DNA from: Methylomonas rosea
Lineage (GTDB): Bacteria; Pseudomonadota; Gammaproteobacteria; Methylococcales; Methylomonadaceae
Assembly (NCBI RefSeq): GCF_024505055.1
Contig: NZ_JANIBL010000001.1
Span: 95,284 to 159,283 of the forward strand
DNA length: 64,000 nucleotides
Reading direction: 5' to 3'
In this document: positions 29,841 to 39,686 of the stretch, in pieces
Layout: each line of letters begins with the position of its first letter
Position numbering within the stretch: position 1 is the stretch's first letter
The notes under the pieces: generated by a model
Databases searched by the model: none
The model's input: the letters and a program-made list of their open reading frames with translations, nothing else
Told to the model about the DNA's origin: nothing
Made by a program: the position numbers and the translations under genes

Positions 29841-32800
29841 CCAGCGCCATTCCGCTCAACCCCATCGAATTTCCGTTGTCGGGTACCCGGTTGATCGAAG
29901 CCAGCGCCGGCACCGGTAAAACTTACACCATCGCCGCCTTATATGTGCGGTTAATCCTAGGGCACAATCCGGGTAGTGCCGAACCCAGTCGATATTTGTT
30001 GCCGCCGGATATTTTGGTGGTGACTTTCACAGAGGCCGCTACCAAGGAGTTACGCGAGCGGATTAGCGAGCGTTTGAGTCAGGCCGCGCGATTTTTTCGT
30101 CAGCAATTGTCGACGACTGATACATTTTTACACGACATCCGCGACTGTTATGCAGAGCAAGACTGGCCGGCATGCGCCCTTCGTCTGGAGTTGGCGGCTA
30201 ACTGGATGGACGAGTCGGCGGTTTACACCATCCACAGTTGGTGCAACCGCATGCTGCAACAACACGCCTTCGATAGCGGCAGTTTGTTCCGGCAGGAGGT
30301 CAATACCGACGATACTGAATTACTGAATGAGGTAGTCAGGGACTATTGGCGCAGTTTTTACTATGAAATGTCCAACGACGCCGATTTTCCAAGCTTGTAT
30401 GCGGTGTTCAAGCATCCGGACGAGTTATTGCTGGTGGTGCGTTCTCTGCTTGGTAACGCCGAACCGATACCGTTTAGTTTGGCCGACGGTCAGTCCATTA
30501 AAAGATTGATTTCTGCATTAGCGTCCGTCAGGCAGTCGTCCTTACAAGAGTTAAAAGCGCCTTGGCTAAATTGGCTGCCAGAAGTACGCGAACTATTGGA
30601 GGCCGCCATAGAAACCAAAGTGCTGCCTGCAAAAAATTACAACTCGGCTAACCGCCGCAACTGGCTGGATAAAATCGAAGCATGGAGTCAGGATCCCTCA
30701 CAGGACACTCTGGACATTGGTAAGGGTTTTGAGAATCTGTCACCGGTCGGCATGGCTACGTTAGCTAATCCAGGGCAAACACCGCCGGATCATCCCGGTT
30801 TTGCGGCGATTGGCCGCTTGCCCGCGCATCTGGCGGCGCTGCCCAGTTTAAAAGTCGAGCTGATCAAGCACGCCGTGCATTGGATCAGGCAGCGTTACGA
30901 TTTTGAAAAACAACGCATCGCCAGGATGACTTTCGACGACATGTTGATTCGCCTGGATAACGCGCTGCAAGGCCAAAACGGTGTGCGACTAGCGGAGGTG
31001 ATTCGCCAGCAGTATCCCATCGCGTTGATAGACGAGTTTCAGGATACCGACCCGGTGCAATACCGGATTTTTTCCACGCTCTATGCGTCGCCAGTCGTCG
31101 GCGACTCGGCTTGTTTGATGATAGGCGACCCGAAACAAGCTATCTATTCGTTCCGCGGCGCGGATATTTACACGTATCTAAAAGCGCACCGCGATACCCA
31201 AGGCCGGCATTACACCTTGGGCACCAATTACCGTTCCACCCATGCTCTGGTCGACGCAATCAATCAGGTATTTTTGCAAGCCGATCGGCAAGACCGGGGC
31301 GCATTCAGGTTTAAAACGCACCAGGATAACCCTTTACCCTTCCTGCCGGTTAAGGCTCAGGGCCGCGATGATGTGTGGGTTGTCGATAATCAAGCCGCCC
31401 CGGCGTTGACGCTTTGGCACTGGGAAAGCGAGGATGCGGTTGGCATGCCGGCTTATCGGGAAACGCTGGCCGAGGTAACGGCCAATGAGATTGTCAAATT
31501 GTTGGGCGCGGCTGATGCGGGGCAAGCCGGGTTCAAATCGGCATCTGGTTTTCAAGTCTTGCAACCCGGGGATATCGCTATCCTGGTCCGTAGCGGCAGC
31601 GAAGCCAGGGCAATTCGCAATGCTTTGGCGCGTCGGCGCGTGCGTAGTGTCTACCTGTCGGAGCGCGATTCCATCTTTGCCAGTGCGGAAGCTGTCGACA
31701 TGTTGCTTTGGTTAAATGCCCTAGCCGAGCCGCGTAACGAGCGCAAGGTGAGGGCGGCGATAAGTTCCGCAACCTTCGGCTGGTCTTACCAAGCGTTGCA
31801 TGAACTGGCCTTGGACGAGCCCGGCTGGGAATCGCATCTGGAACGTTTTATGACGTACCAACAACGCTGGCAACAGGATGGCATTTTGCCTGCCCTGCGG
31901 CAGCTGATTAATGATTACGGTTTGCATGCCCGCCTTTCTGCCGACAGCGAAGGCGAGCGCAGCATCACCAATCTGCTGCATCTCGCCGAATTGTTGCAAC
32001 AAGCCAGCATGCAGATGGAGGGCGAGCAAGCCCTGATCAGACATTTGGCCGAAGCTATCGAGGCCGGTGGTAATCAGGCCGGCGACGACGGCATCATCAG
32101 GCTGGAAAGCGATGCCAATCTGATTAAAGTCGTGACCATTCATAAATCCAAAGGCCTGGAATACCCGCTGGTGTTTTTGCCGTTTATTTGCAGCTTTCGG
32201 GAAGTGGGTGGTCGCTTTAATGTCTATTACCGTTATCACGACGAGAATCAGGATTTGCAAATCGACCTGCATAAACAGGAGCGCATCAAAGCCATCAGCG
32301 AAGAAGAAAGGCTGCAGGAGGATTTGCGTTTGCTGTATGTGGCGATGACCCGCGCCCGCCATGCTTGTTGGTTGGGTATAGCGCCGGTCAAGTCGGGTAG
32401 TACCAAGGATTGCCAGTTGGAAAAATCGGCGCTGGGCGCGTTGCTTAATTGGCGGACCAAACAGCCGATCAGCGAATTAGCCGCGCAACTGCTCGAGCTG
32501 AAAGGCAGCTGTGACGCGATTTCGATAACGCCTTTACCGGAAAGTGACGATACACGCTACAGCCCGGTCTTGTTAAACGAGGGTTGCGACGACACGCGCG
32601 TTCCGCTCAGCAAAGTAGCCAGCAATTGGTGGATAGCCAGTTACAGCGCCTTGCACATCGTGGACCAACCAACGTTGGCGGCAGATCAGTTTGGGTTGCT
32701 GCCGGAGTTGGAAACCGCCCGTGACGATAAGCAAAATGACGAAGCCGAAATTGCTGCTGCGGTTAGTAAACCGCTGACCAGTGTTCACGGTTTGCCCAGA

Positions 32801-33523
32801 GGCGCCGGTCCCGGCGTGTTGATTCACGACTTGCTAGAGGAATGCGCGCAACTGGGTTTTGCCAGCGTGTCGGCAACTCCTACCTTAAGACAAGACTTGA
32901 TTCAAAAGCGCTTTACCGGCGGCGAATGGGAAAATAAACACACCGTCATCGGTTCGGCCCTGGCGCACTGGCTGAGCATGTCTTTGCTGGAGGATAGTGA
33001 TCTTAGTTTGGCTACCTTAGGAACCAATGCCTATCAGGCTGAACTGGAATTTCTGCTGGGTGCCGAGACGGTTGATACTGTGGAATTGGACCGTTTGGTA
33101 ACCCGGCATACGTTTGGCGGACAAGCGCGCCCCGGCTTGCTGCCCGGACAAGTCAACGGACTGTTAAAGGGTTTTATAGACTTAGTGTTTATGCACGATA
33201 AGCGGTACTACGTGGTCGATTACAAATTCAACAGCTTGGGTGCAGACGATGCGGCTTATACGCAGGAGAACCTGGTGGCAGCGATGTTGGCTAAACGTTA
33301 CGATTTGCAATACAGCCTGTATTTGCTGGCTTTACATCGCTTGCTAAAAGTCAGGCTGGGCAATGCTTACGATTACGATATGCACATCGGCGGGGCACTG
33401 TATTTATTCTTAAGAGGCACCCAAGGTCCGACGGCGGGACGTGTCTACGATAAGCCTCCCAGGATCTTGATCGATAGCTTGGATATGTTGTTTTCGGCAT
33501 CAAAAGACGGAGCTTATGCATGA
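29837..33523 (+). CDS. recB: Exodeoxyribonuclease V beta subunit
   Basis: Protein of 1228 aa. UvrD-like helicase motifs are Walker A 'IEASAGTGKTYTIAALY' (about 17-33), 'VVTFTEAATKELRERI', 'LIDEFQDTDPVQY', 'IGDPKQAIYSFRGAD', 'VVTIHKSKGLEYPLVFLP' and 'LYVAMTRARHACW'. The C-terminal nuclease domain has 'GFIDLVF' and 'YYVVDYKFN' (about 1111-1130), the D and DYK metal-binding residues. RecB is the 3'-5' helicase and nuclease of RecBCD, loading RecA at Chi. It overlaps recC and recD by ATGA at both ends, implying strict translational coupling. Confidence 0.96.
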   Translation: MTSAIPLNPIEFPLSGTRLIEASAGTGKTYTIAALYVRLILGHNPGSAEPSRYLLPPDILVVTFTEAATKELRERISERLSQAARFFRQQLSTTDTFLHDIRDCYAEQDWPACALRLELAANWMDESAVYTIHSWCNRMLQQHAFDSGSLFRQEVNTDDTELLNEVVRDYWRSFYYEMSNDADFPSLYAVFKHPDELLLVVRSLLGNAEPIPFSLADGQSIKRLISALASVRQSSLQELKAPWLNWLPEVRELLEAAIETKVLPAKNYNSANRRNWLDKIEAWSQDPSQDTLDIGKGFENLSPVGMATLANPGQTPPDHPGFAAIGRLPAHLAALPSLKVELIKHAVHWIRQRYDFEKQRIARMTFDDMLIRLDNALQGQNGVRLAEVIRQQYPIALIDEFQDTDPVQYRIFSTLYASPVVGDSACLMIGDPKQAIYSFRGADIYTYLKAHRDTQGRHYTLGTNYRSTHALVDAINQVFLQADRQDRGAFRFKTHQDNPLPFLPVKAQGRDDVWVVDNQAAPALTLWHWESEDAVGMPAYRETLAEVTANEIVKLLGAADAGQAGFKSASGFQVLQPGDIAILVRSGSEARAIRNALARRRVRSVYLSERDSIFASAEAVDMLLWLNALAEPRNERKVRAAISSATFGWSYQALHELALDEPGWESHLERFMTYQQRWQQDGILPALRQLINDYGLHARLSADSEGERSITNLLHLAELLQQASMQMEGEQALIRHLAEAIEAGGNQAGDDGIIRLESDANLIKVVTIHKSKGLEYPLVFLPFICSFREVGGRFNVYYRYHDENQDLQIDLHKQERIKAISEEERLQEDLRLLYVAMTRARHACWLGIAPVKSGSTKDCQLEKSALGALLNWRTKQPISELAAQLLELKGSCDAISITPLPESDDTRYSPVLLNEGCDDTRVPLSKVASNWWIASYSALHIVDQPTLAADQFGLLPELETARDDKQNDEAEIAAAVSKPLTSVHGLPRGAGPGVLIHDLLEECAQLGFASVSATPTLRQDLIQKRFTGGEWENKHTVIGSALAHWLSMSLLEDSDLSLATLGTNAYQAELEFLLGAETVDTVELDRLVTRHTFGGQARPGLLPGQVNGLLKGFIDLVFMHDKRYYVVDYKFNSLGADDAAYTQENLVAAMLAKRYDLQYSLYLLALHRLLKVRLGNAYDYDMHIGGALYLFLRGTQGPTAGRVYDKPPRILIDSLDMLFSASKDGAYA

Positions 33524-35472
33524 TTCGGCAAGCGGCGGTAATAGACAGCATGCAGCACTGGATTGCAAAAGGTTGGTTGAGTCATTTGAATCGGGCCTTC
33601 GTGGGTTTTCTGTTGGATCTTGAGCCAGACGCAACCGAAGCCGTGCTGTGGGCAGGAGCCTTGCTCAGCCATCAACTGGATAGAGGCGAAGTCTATCTGG
33701 ACTTGGAAAAACTCTGCGAGCAGCCGGGGTTGACGCTGGCTATTCCGGCTGATGATGCTTGGGCGGTCGAGCAGGATGAGGCGGCGGCCGAATTGGCGCG
33801 TCTAAAAGACTACAGCATTGAGACCTGGAAAGCTGCGCTAACGCAATCAAGGCTTGTGTCATTTGGAGAGGGCGTTACGCCGCTGGTTTTGACTGGCAAT
33901 CGATTGTATTTGCGGCGTTACTGGCACTATGAACAGATCATACAAGCCTGCATTATGCAACGTTTGCAACCGGTGCGGGATAGCTTGCCGTCATCCTTGT
34001 CGGAACGATTGCAACGTTTGTTTCCAACGAGCTCGGAAAGCCCGGATTGGCAGAAAATCGCTTGCGTCCTGGCTTTGCGGGCGCGATTTGCCATTATCAC
34101 CGGCGGACCGGGTACCGGTAAAACCACAACGTTAACCAAGTTGTTGGCCTTGTTGATCCATTTAGCGCAAGAAGATAGTGAGAACCCCAAAACACTGAAT
34201 ATTTTACTGGCGGCACCGACCGGTAAAGCGGCGGCCAGGGTCAGCGAGTCGATTGCAAAAGCGCTCGATAACTTGGCTATCGATGAAAGCATCAAGCAAT
34301 GTATCCCCAGAAAAGCCAGCACTTTGCACCGTTTACTGGGCAGCGGGCACGATTCGCGGCGCTTTCAGCATAATCGCCACAATCCGATTGTCGCCGACAT
34401 TGTGATTGTCGATGAAGCGTCGATGATCGATCTGGAAATGATGGCGTCGCTGTTGGGGGCCTTACCGGCAAACGCTCAGTTGATCTTGTTGGGCGACAAG
34501 GATCAATTGGCGTCGGTCGAGGCCGGCTCGGTGATGGGCGATTTATGTCGTGGGGCCGAACAGGCCGCTTATGATGCGGCTACTCTGGCCTGGATTGCTG
34601 ACTATGCCGGAGAACGGCTTAAGCCTGCCGCAGCATTAGGTTCTGCTATCAATCAACAAACTATCATGTTGCGTCATAGTCATCGTTTCGATGAGCACAG
34701 CGGCATCGGGCAATTAGCTAGAGCCGTGAATCAGGGCGATGCGTTGCAGGCTCAGTCGATCTTGAGTGACACGGCACATTACCCGGATTTACGGCCCGAG
34801 CCGCGTGCTGACTATTTTGCCTTACGACAACGCCCAACGGCGGATGCCGCCAATAGCCTGTTAAGAAAGTTGGTGATTAATGAGGGTGTTCTGGGTTATG
34901 GATATTATTTGGCGCAAATCGGCGATTGCCGGCCAAACACTGCGGAGCGATGCGACGAGTGGGCCTTGCAAGTGTTGGCAGCCTTCGATGCCTTTCAGGT
35001 GTTGTCGGCATTGCGACGAGGGCCGTGGGGCGTAGAAGGGCTAAATCAGCGGATCGAAGAGTGGCTGTTTGCTAGATCCAAACAGGCGCTCTGGTATGAG
35101 GGCCGGCCGGTCATGATCACTCGCAACGATTACAATCTGGGACTGATGAACGGCGACATAGGGATCGCATTGCGAGACAGCAGCGGCAAATTGAAGGTGG
35201 CCTTTCCGAATACTGATCCATTGGCGGCGCTGAAGATTCGTTGGGTATCGCCGATGCGTTTGCCCGATGTGGAAACGGCGTTTGCGATTACCGTACACAA
35301 GTCACAAGGTTCGGAATTTAACCATGTGGCTTTGGTGTTGCCGGAAAATATCAGCCCGGTGATTACACGCGAATTGATTTATACCGGCATCACACGCGCC
35401 AAAGAAAGTTTCACTTTGCTGGAAAGCTGCGACGGGGTTTTTTCTAAAGCTATTTTGACTTGCCGCAAATAG
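33520..35472 (+). CDS. recD: Exodeoxyribonuclease V alpha subunit
   Basis: Protein of 650 aa. An N-terminal RecD domain is followed by SF1B helicase motifs: Walker A 'ITGGPGTGKTTTLTKLL' (about 192), 'AAPTGKAAARVSESI', 'VIVDEASMIDLEMM', 'LLGDKDQLASVEAGSV' and the C-terminal 'TVHKSQGSEFNHVALVLP' and 'LIYTGITRAKESFTL'. RecD is the 5'-3' helicase motor of RecBCD. It is coupled to recB by an ATGA overlap and ends the recC-recB-recD operon. The following 59 bp to the convergent TolC gene show no clear terminator. Confidence 0.95.
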   Translation: MIRQAAVIDSMQHWIAKGWLSHLNRAFVGFLLDLEPDATEAVLWAGALLSHQLDRGEVYLDLEKLCEQPGLTLAIPADDAWAVEQDEAAAELARLKDYSIETWKAALTQSRLVSFGEGVTPLVLTGNRLYLRRYWHYEQIIQACIMQRLQPVRDSLPSSLSERLQRLFPTSSESPDWQKIACVLALRARFAIITGGPGTGKTTTLTKLLALLIHLAQEDSENPKTLNILLAAPTGKAAARVSESIAKALDNLAIDESIKQCIPRKASTLHRLLGSGHDSRRFQHNRHNPIVADIVIVDEASMIDLEMMASLLGALPANAQLILLGDKDQLASVEAGSVMGDLCRGAEQAAYDAATLAWIADYAGERLKPAAALGSAINQQTIMLRHSHRFDEHSGIGQLARAVNQGDALQAQSILSDTAHYPDLRPEPRADYFALRQRPTADAANSLLRKLVINEGVLGYGYYLAQIGDCRPNTAERCDEWALQVLAAFDAFQVLSALRRGPWGVEGLNQRIEEWLFARSKQALWYEGRPVMITRNDYNLGLMNGDIGIALRDSSGKLKVAFPNTDPLAALKIRWVSPMRLPDVETAFAITVHKSQGSEFNHVALVLPENISPVITRELIYTGITRAKESFTLLESCDGVFSKAILTCRK

Positions 35473-35531
35473 CGATTGGGTTTTGGTGGCAATCCTAGAT
35501 CGTCAAACAGCTAGTATTTTACCACCTGCCA

Positions 35532-36860
35532 TCAATGCTCTACTGGGGCGCCAGTTTTTGCCTGCAAATATTGATTGATTTGTTCCAAGTCCTCTTCATT
35601 CAGACTACCGGCGGCTTCCTTGAGTTTGATGCCGTTAATCAGATAATCGTAGCGGCTTCTGGCGTGATCGCTTTTGGCTTTGTATAAATTACGTTGTTCG
35701 GTGAGTACGTCCACCATGGTTCGGGTGCCTACTTCAAAACCGGCTTCAGCCGCTTCCACGGCCATTTCCGCGGATTTGCTGGTGGCGTCTAATGCTTTGA
35801 CTCTGCTGATGCTGGAAACCACGCCCCGAAACGCGTCTTTAACGCCGCGATTGATGCTGCGTTTTACTTTAGTCAAATCTTCCTTGGCTGCTTCATACTC
35901 ATAGGCAGCCTGGCGGCTGCGGGAAGAGGTGCCGCCGCCTTCGTATAAAGGCAGGTTTAGTTGCAATCCGAAACTTTCATTGTCACCGCGCAAACCGTAT
36001 TGGTTACCTGTGTCCATTTCGCTGTATTGAGCAACGATGTCAAGGGTTGGCAGATGTTTGGATTGTTGTAACTCGACGTTTTTACGCACGTATTCGGCTT
36101 GATTGATCTGTGCCACAATAGAGAAATTGTTGTTCTCGGCGGTATTCGCCCAGGATGACAAATCTTCGGGGGCCGGCGGGCTGAGCGGAATTTGCGGTTG
36201 TAGACTGCTCAGCTCTGCGGCATTATCGCCTATGATTTCCCGCAAGGCTTCCTTGCTGTTATCCAAAAGGTTCTCCGCTTCGATCTCGCTGGCCAGGGCC
36301 CTGTCATATCCGGCTTGGGCTTCATAGACATCGGTAATCGCTATAATACCGACGTCGAAACGCTGTTTGGCCTGTTCCAATTGTTTTTCGATGGATTTTT
36401 TTTCCGAGTTGGCAAATTCCAGATTGTCTTGCGCGGCCAATATATTGAAATAAGCCTCGGCGGTTCTGCGGATCAAGCTTTGTTGTTTGGCCTGGAATTG
36501 CGCTTCCGCCTGAGCAATTTTGTTATCGGCCTGATCGAGCTGTACCCAATGGTCCCAGTGAAACACGGGTTGTTTCAAATTAATACCCAATTTACTGTCC
36601 CAATAATGCTGCAACGTGGTTCCCAAAAAGCTGGTACTTTCCAGACGATTGCGGCTGCTGTTGGCGCTAAAGGAAAGATTTGGCAACATTTGCGCGATAC
36701 TTTGTGACTTGATCTCTGCGGTGGCTAGTTTATTGATGTCCGAGCTTTTAAATTCTGGGTCATTGGCTTTCGCCAGCTGATAGGTTTCCAGTAAATCCTG
36801 GCAAAAAGCGGGGCTTCCCCATATCAGAGCTACCAAGAACGTGAGTAACAGTTTTGTCAT
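35532..36860 (-). CDS. tolC: TolC-family outer-membrane channel
   Basis: Protein of 442 aa with a signal peptide ('LLTFLVALIWGSPAFC') and two OEP repeats of the TolC fold: 'DLLETYQLAKANDPEFKSSDINKLATAEIKSQSIAQMLPNLSFSA' and, in the second half, 'AGFEVGTRTMVDVLTEQRNLYKAKSDHARSRYDYLINGIKLKEAAGSL'. The long heptad-like segments match the alpha-barrel hairpins. TolC channels provide the outer-membrane exit for type I secretion and RND or ABC efflux systems. No inner-membrane partner is adjacent, so it is probably a shared channel. The symbol is by family likeness. Confidence 0.88.
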   Translation of the reverse strand: MTKLLLTFLVALIWGSPAFCQDLLETYQLAKANDPEFKSSDINKLATAEIKSQSIAQMLPNLSFSANSSRNRLESTSFLGTTLQHYWDSKLGINLKQPVFHWDHWVQLDQADNKIAQAEAQFQAKQQSLIRRTAEAYFNILAAQDNLEFANSEKKSIEKQLEQAKQRFDVGIIAITDVYEAQAGYDRALASEIEAENLLDNSKEALREIIGDNAAELSSLQPQIPLSPPAPEDLSSWANTAENNNFSIVAQINQAEYVRKNVELQQSKHLPTLDIVAQYSEMDTGNQYGLRGDNESFGLQLNLPLYEGGGTSSRSRQAAYEYEAAKEDLTKVKRSINRGVKDAFRGVVSSISRVKALDATSKSAEMAVEAAEAGFEVGTRTMVDVLTEQRNLYKAKSDHARSRYDYLINGIKLKEAAGSLNEEDLEQINQYLQAKTGAPVEH

Positions 36861-37064
36861 TGAGAAATCTTGCGAGGAGAGTTGAAAATAAACTTTAATT
36901 ATGGCCTAAAATAACTAATGTAACGCGACAATTTAAGACTGACGTAAGCTTGTGTGCGCAGACTTGATTAGCGAACAGTCAATTTTAACCTTAGAACAAT
37001 CCAATAATAGTTGTTTGCGAGGTTTAAAACGGCCTCAAAGCCGAATTTTCCAAACAATCATCTT

Positions 37065-37093
37065 CCCATAGGAGCCTTTTCGGCTCCTATGGG
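37065..37093. repeat. Strong palindromic hairpin beside the IS5 relic
   Basis: Perfect 12-base inverted repeat CCCATAGGAGCC / GGCTCCTATGGG with a five-base loop TTTTC. It lies six bases from the 3' end of the transposase remnant. It may be a terminator of the former IS or an unrelated repeat; no U-tract follows on either strand. Confidence 0.5.
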
Positions 37094-37098
37094 CGCTA

Positions 37099-37290
37099 TC
37101 AAGACTCAGCTACCCTGCGAATAGCGCAAAAACGCCTCACGTTGTAAACCAAGTTCATGAAACCGATGCGCACTTCGGAGCGAGCCAGGCCGATGCAACG
37201 GACTGTCTTTTCGCCCCATTGCGCCATACAGGCAAACACGTCTTCGACCCGGCAACAATAGCCTATGATTTTATTCAATAAAAGCATATT
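37099..37290 (-). pseudogene. IS5-family transposase, C-terminal remnant
   Basis: About 60 codons survive, with the IS5 C-terminal signature 'RVEDVFACMAQWGEKTVRCIGLARSE' followed by 'IGFMNLVYNVRRF'. Complete IS5 transposases have this Y-R-x-R-V-E-H-x-F block at the end of the catalytic domain; here the usual His is Asp. The N-terminal part, including the catalytic aspartates, is missing. No start with a ribosome site is visible. It is a decayed insertion sequence at the edge of the foreign patch. Confidence 0.75.
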
Positions 37291-37365
37291 GTGTTACTTA
37301 GTGTTCTGGTGTCGTTGCACATGCATTCTTGAGAAAAGTCAGCATCACATTGGCAGGAACTGGCT

Positions 37366-37503
37366 GATTGTGTTGAAAATGGCTATTGTTGGAAAACTGG
37401 ATTAAAGCAGAAAAGTAATTAAGAAAAAAAGCAATAACTTTCAATTTGCTTGAACTGCAAAAGTAGTTGGAATCCGAGAAAAACAGGTTTTTTCAACACA
37501 ATC
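37366..37503. repeat. MITE-like element bounded by 14-base inverted repeats
   Basis: GATTGTGTTGAAAA at 37366-37379 and its exact reverse complement at 37490-37503 bound an AT-rich 138-base segment with no ORF. Terminal repeats of this kind with a non-coding core suggest a miniature transposable element or the fused ends of a deleted IS. Confidence 0.5.
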
Positions 37504-37887
37504 GACCATAAGCAGTCGATTATGATATAAAATTTCTGTTTAGCTCCAAAGCCGATGCATTGTTGCCATATGAATATAATGAAGAATTATGCCGAACGGT
37601 AACTCATCCGGGAATCAATTGGATATGAGTGTTTTTCTAAAGTGGGGACGATTTTGGTAAAGACTGCGGAGTCGGATATCACAACACAATCCCCACTGTG
37701 GGCAGATCAATGCCCTTTTCCAGCGGCAAATAGGCTTTCTATAATCATGGCGGGTATCAGCAGCATTGGGTTGCCGCTTTTTTCTCATCTGATGGTTTTT
37801 TCAAGGTGGCCAAATGTAGCCGTATTGTTGCCCTAGAATTAATTGTGTAGATACATATAAAAAAATTACAACATCAAAAATTATAAT
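37504..37887. other. Non-coding AT-rich stretch upstream of the DUF4301 gene
   Basis: About 380 bases without a credible gene. It contains a small hairpin ATCGAC / GTCGAT (37501-37520) and a separated inverted repeat AGTGGGGA / TCCCCACT around 37640-37700, possibly the end of another degraded mobile element. No Shine-Dalgarno site precedes the next gene. Confidence 0.4.
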
Positions 37888-39417
37888 ATGATGCTATCAA
37901 ACAAAGATTTACAGCAAATTAGCGAAAAATGTATTTCAGAATCACAAATTCTTAATCAGCTTAAAAGTTTTGAAACGGGTTTCCCGTTTTTGAAAATTAT
38001 TAGTGCTGCATCACCAGAGAACGGTATTACCATCGCTTCGGATGCACAACTTAACGATTTGTTGGAAGCATGGGATGCTTATTTGAAAGGTAATGCGTCA
38101 ATACTAAAATTTGTTCCGGCATCGGGTGCGGCCAGCCGTATGTTTAAAGATTTATATGAGTTTTTGGATGCCGATTATGCCGAACCACAAAAACCTGCTG
38201 AAATTAAATTTTTTACTGAAATTAAAAACTTCGCTTTTTACAATGCTTTGAACGAATGTTGTTTGAAAAATAATAATAAAAGTATTGACGATTTGATTAA
38301 AAATGGAGAACCGAAAGCTATTGTGTCTAATTTATTAAACAGTAATGGCTTGAATTATGGTGCGTTACCTAAAGGCTTGCTTCTGTTTCATACATATAAC
38401 AACGAAAAACGTACTTCATTACAGGAGCATTTGGTGGAAGGCGAATTATATGCGTCTAATTCATCGAACGAAGTAAATATTCATTTCACAGTTTCAACTG
38501 AACACCGCCAACTGTTTGAAAATCATGTAAACGATACGCTTTCTGAATACGAAAATGTACTGGGTAAAAGATTCAAAATCAGTTTTTCAGAACAAAAACC
38601 ATCGACTGACACTATAGCTGTCGACGAACAAAATCAACCATTTCGCGAAAATGGAAAATTAGTGTTTCGCCCCGGAGGACATGGTGCTCTTATTGAAAAT
38701 CTGAATGATTTGAATGCAGATGTTATTTTCATTAAAAATATTGACAATGTGGTTCCTGATTCGCTTAAAGATCAAACAGTTAAATATAAGAAAGCTATTG
38801 CGGGTTTATTGATTAAACTTCAACAAAAAGCGTTTGAATACCTTCAATTATTGGAGAAAGATAATACCTCTATTTCAAGCTTGCATGAAATTGCTCTGTT
38901 CTGCGAAAAAGAACTGAATAACATTCACCCTGAAATTAATAAATTGAATGAAAATGAATTAAAACAGTATCTGAAGTCAAAACTAAATCGTCCGATTAGG
39001 GTTTGTGGTATGGTTAAAAATACCGGAGAGCCTGGTGGTGGTCCTTTTCTTACTGTAAATGCAGATGGAACCGTGTCTACTCAAATTCTCGAAAGTTCGC
39101 AAATTGATTTATCAAATCCGACTGAAAAAGCTAAAATGATGCATTCAACACATTTTAATCCTGTTGATTTGGTATGTGGAGTGAAAAACTACAAAGGCGA
39201 AAAATTTAATCTTTTACAATATGTCGATAAGCTAACCGGATTTATTTCATCGAAATCGAAGGGTGGTAAAGAATTGAAAGCTTTAGAGTTGCCCGGACTT
39301 TGGAATGGCGCCATGAGCGATTGGAATACAATTTTTGTTGAAGTTCCTATTGAAACATTCAATCCGGTAAAAACTGTGAACGATTTGCTTCGTCCTGAGC
39401 ATCAGCAAATAAGATAA
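37888..39417 (+). CDS. DUF4301 family protein, AT-rich, Bacteroidetes-like
   Basis: Protein of 509 aa with the DUF4301 blocks 'FVPASGAASRMFKDLYEFLDA', 'GLNYGALPKGLLLFH', 'EHLVEGELYA', 'FSEQKPSTDTIAVD', 'FRPGGHGALIENLNDL', 'DVIFIKNIDNVVPD' and 'GEPGGGPF'. I know this family mainly from Bacteroidetes; the fold looks like a nucleotidyl- or sugar-phosphate transferase, but the reaction is not established. Its base composition is markedly more AT-rich than every neighbour (many AAA, AAT, TTT codons) and no Shine-Dalgarno site precedes the ATG, as is usual in Bacteroidetes. It is flanked by mobile-element relics. I infer recent horizontal acquisition; whether it is expressed here is unclear. Confidence 0.85.
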   Translation: MMLSNKDLQQISEKCISESQILNQLKSFETGFPFLKIISAASPENGITIASDAQLNDLLEAWDAYLKGNASILKFVPASGAASRMFKDLYEFLDADYAEPQKPAEIKFFTEIKNFAFYNALNECCLKNNNKSIDDLIKNGEPKAIVSNLLNSNGLNYGALPKGLLLFHTYNNEKRTSLQEHLVEGELYASNSSNEVNIHFTVSTEHRQLFENHVNDTLSEYENVLGKRFKISFSEQKPSTDTIAVDEQNQPFRENGKLVFRPGGHGALIENLNDLNADVIFIKNIDNVVPDSLKDQTVKYKKAIAGLLIKLQQKAFEYLQLLEKDNTSISSLHEIALFCEKELNNIHPEINKLNENELKQYLKSKLNRPIRVCGMVKNTGEPGGGPFLTVNADGTVSTQILESSQIDLSNPTEKAKMMHSTHFNPVDLVCGVKNYKGEKFNLLQYVDKLTGFISSKSKGGKELKALELPGLWNGAMSDWNTIFVEVPIETFNPVKTVNDLLRPEHQQIR

Positions 39418-39440
39418 TTTGTTTATAATTAAAGACAGCT

Positions 39441-39665
39441 ACTATTTTTGAAAAATCGAAAACACCGGGAGCGGCGCAGGCGGTGAAATTCAGCTAACTG
39501 ATGCGATTGCGACGTTAATGAAAGATGAGCAAGTGGCTGTCTTTTGGATTTGCCGGAAATCGCTACGGTTGCGGATCGAAGTTCGGCTTCTTGCTGGCTG
39601 ATGTCAAGTACGGTTTATTGCATCAAGAAATTAACGCCGAATTCGCTGCGTATCAAAACAACGCG
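39441..39665 (+). pseudogene. galU (UTP-glucose-1-phosphate uridylyltransferase) 3' remnant, frameshifted
   Basis: Two frames together give the end of GalU: 'IENTGSGAGGEIQLTDAIATL' in one frame up to the TTTT near 39540, then 'GFAGNRYGCGSKFGFLLADV' and 'EINAEFAAYQ' in another. GalU normally reads 'GAGGEIQLTDAI', then 'F-x-G-x-RYDCGSKLGYL'. The catalytic N-terminal region is missing and at least one frameshift is present; the usual Asp in RYDCG is Gly. Its base composition resembles the host, not the adjoining DUF4301 gene. So this is the host-side remnant next to the foreign insertion. Confidence 0.8.
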
Positions 39666-39686
39666 TCAGCAAGATCTAACGCTAAG

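Noticed and set aside
37642..37836. 64-residue ORF before the DUF4301 gene
   Set aside because: Its start is weak, it shows no family pattern and lies in decayed mobile-element sequence.
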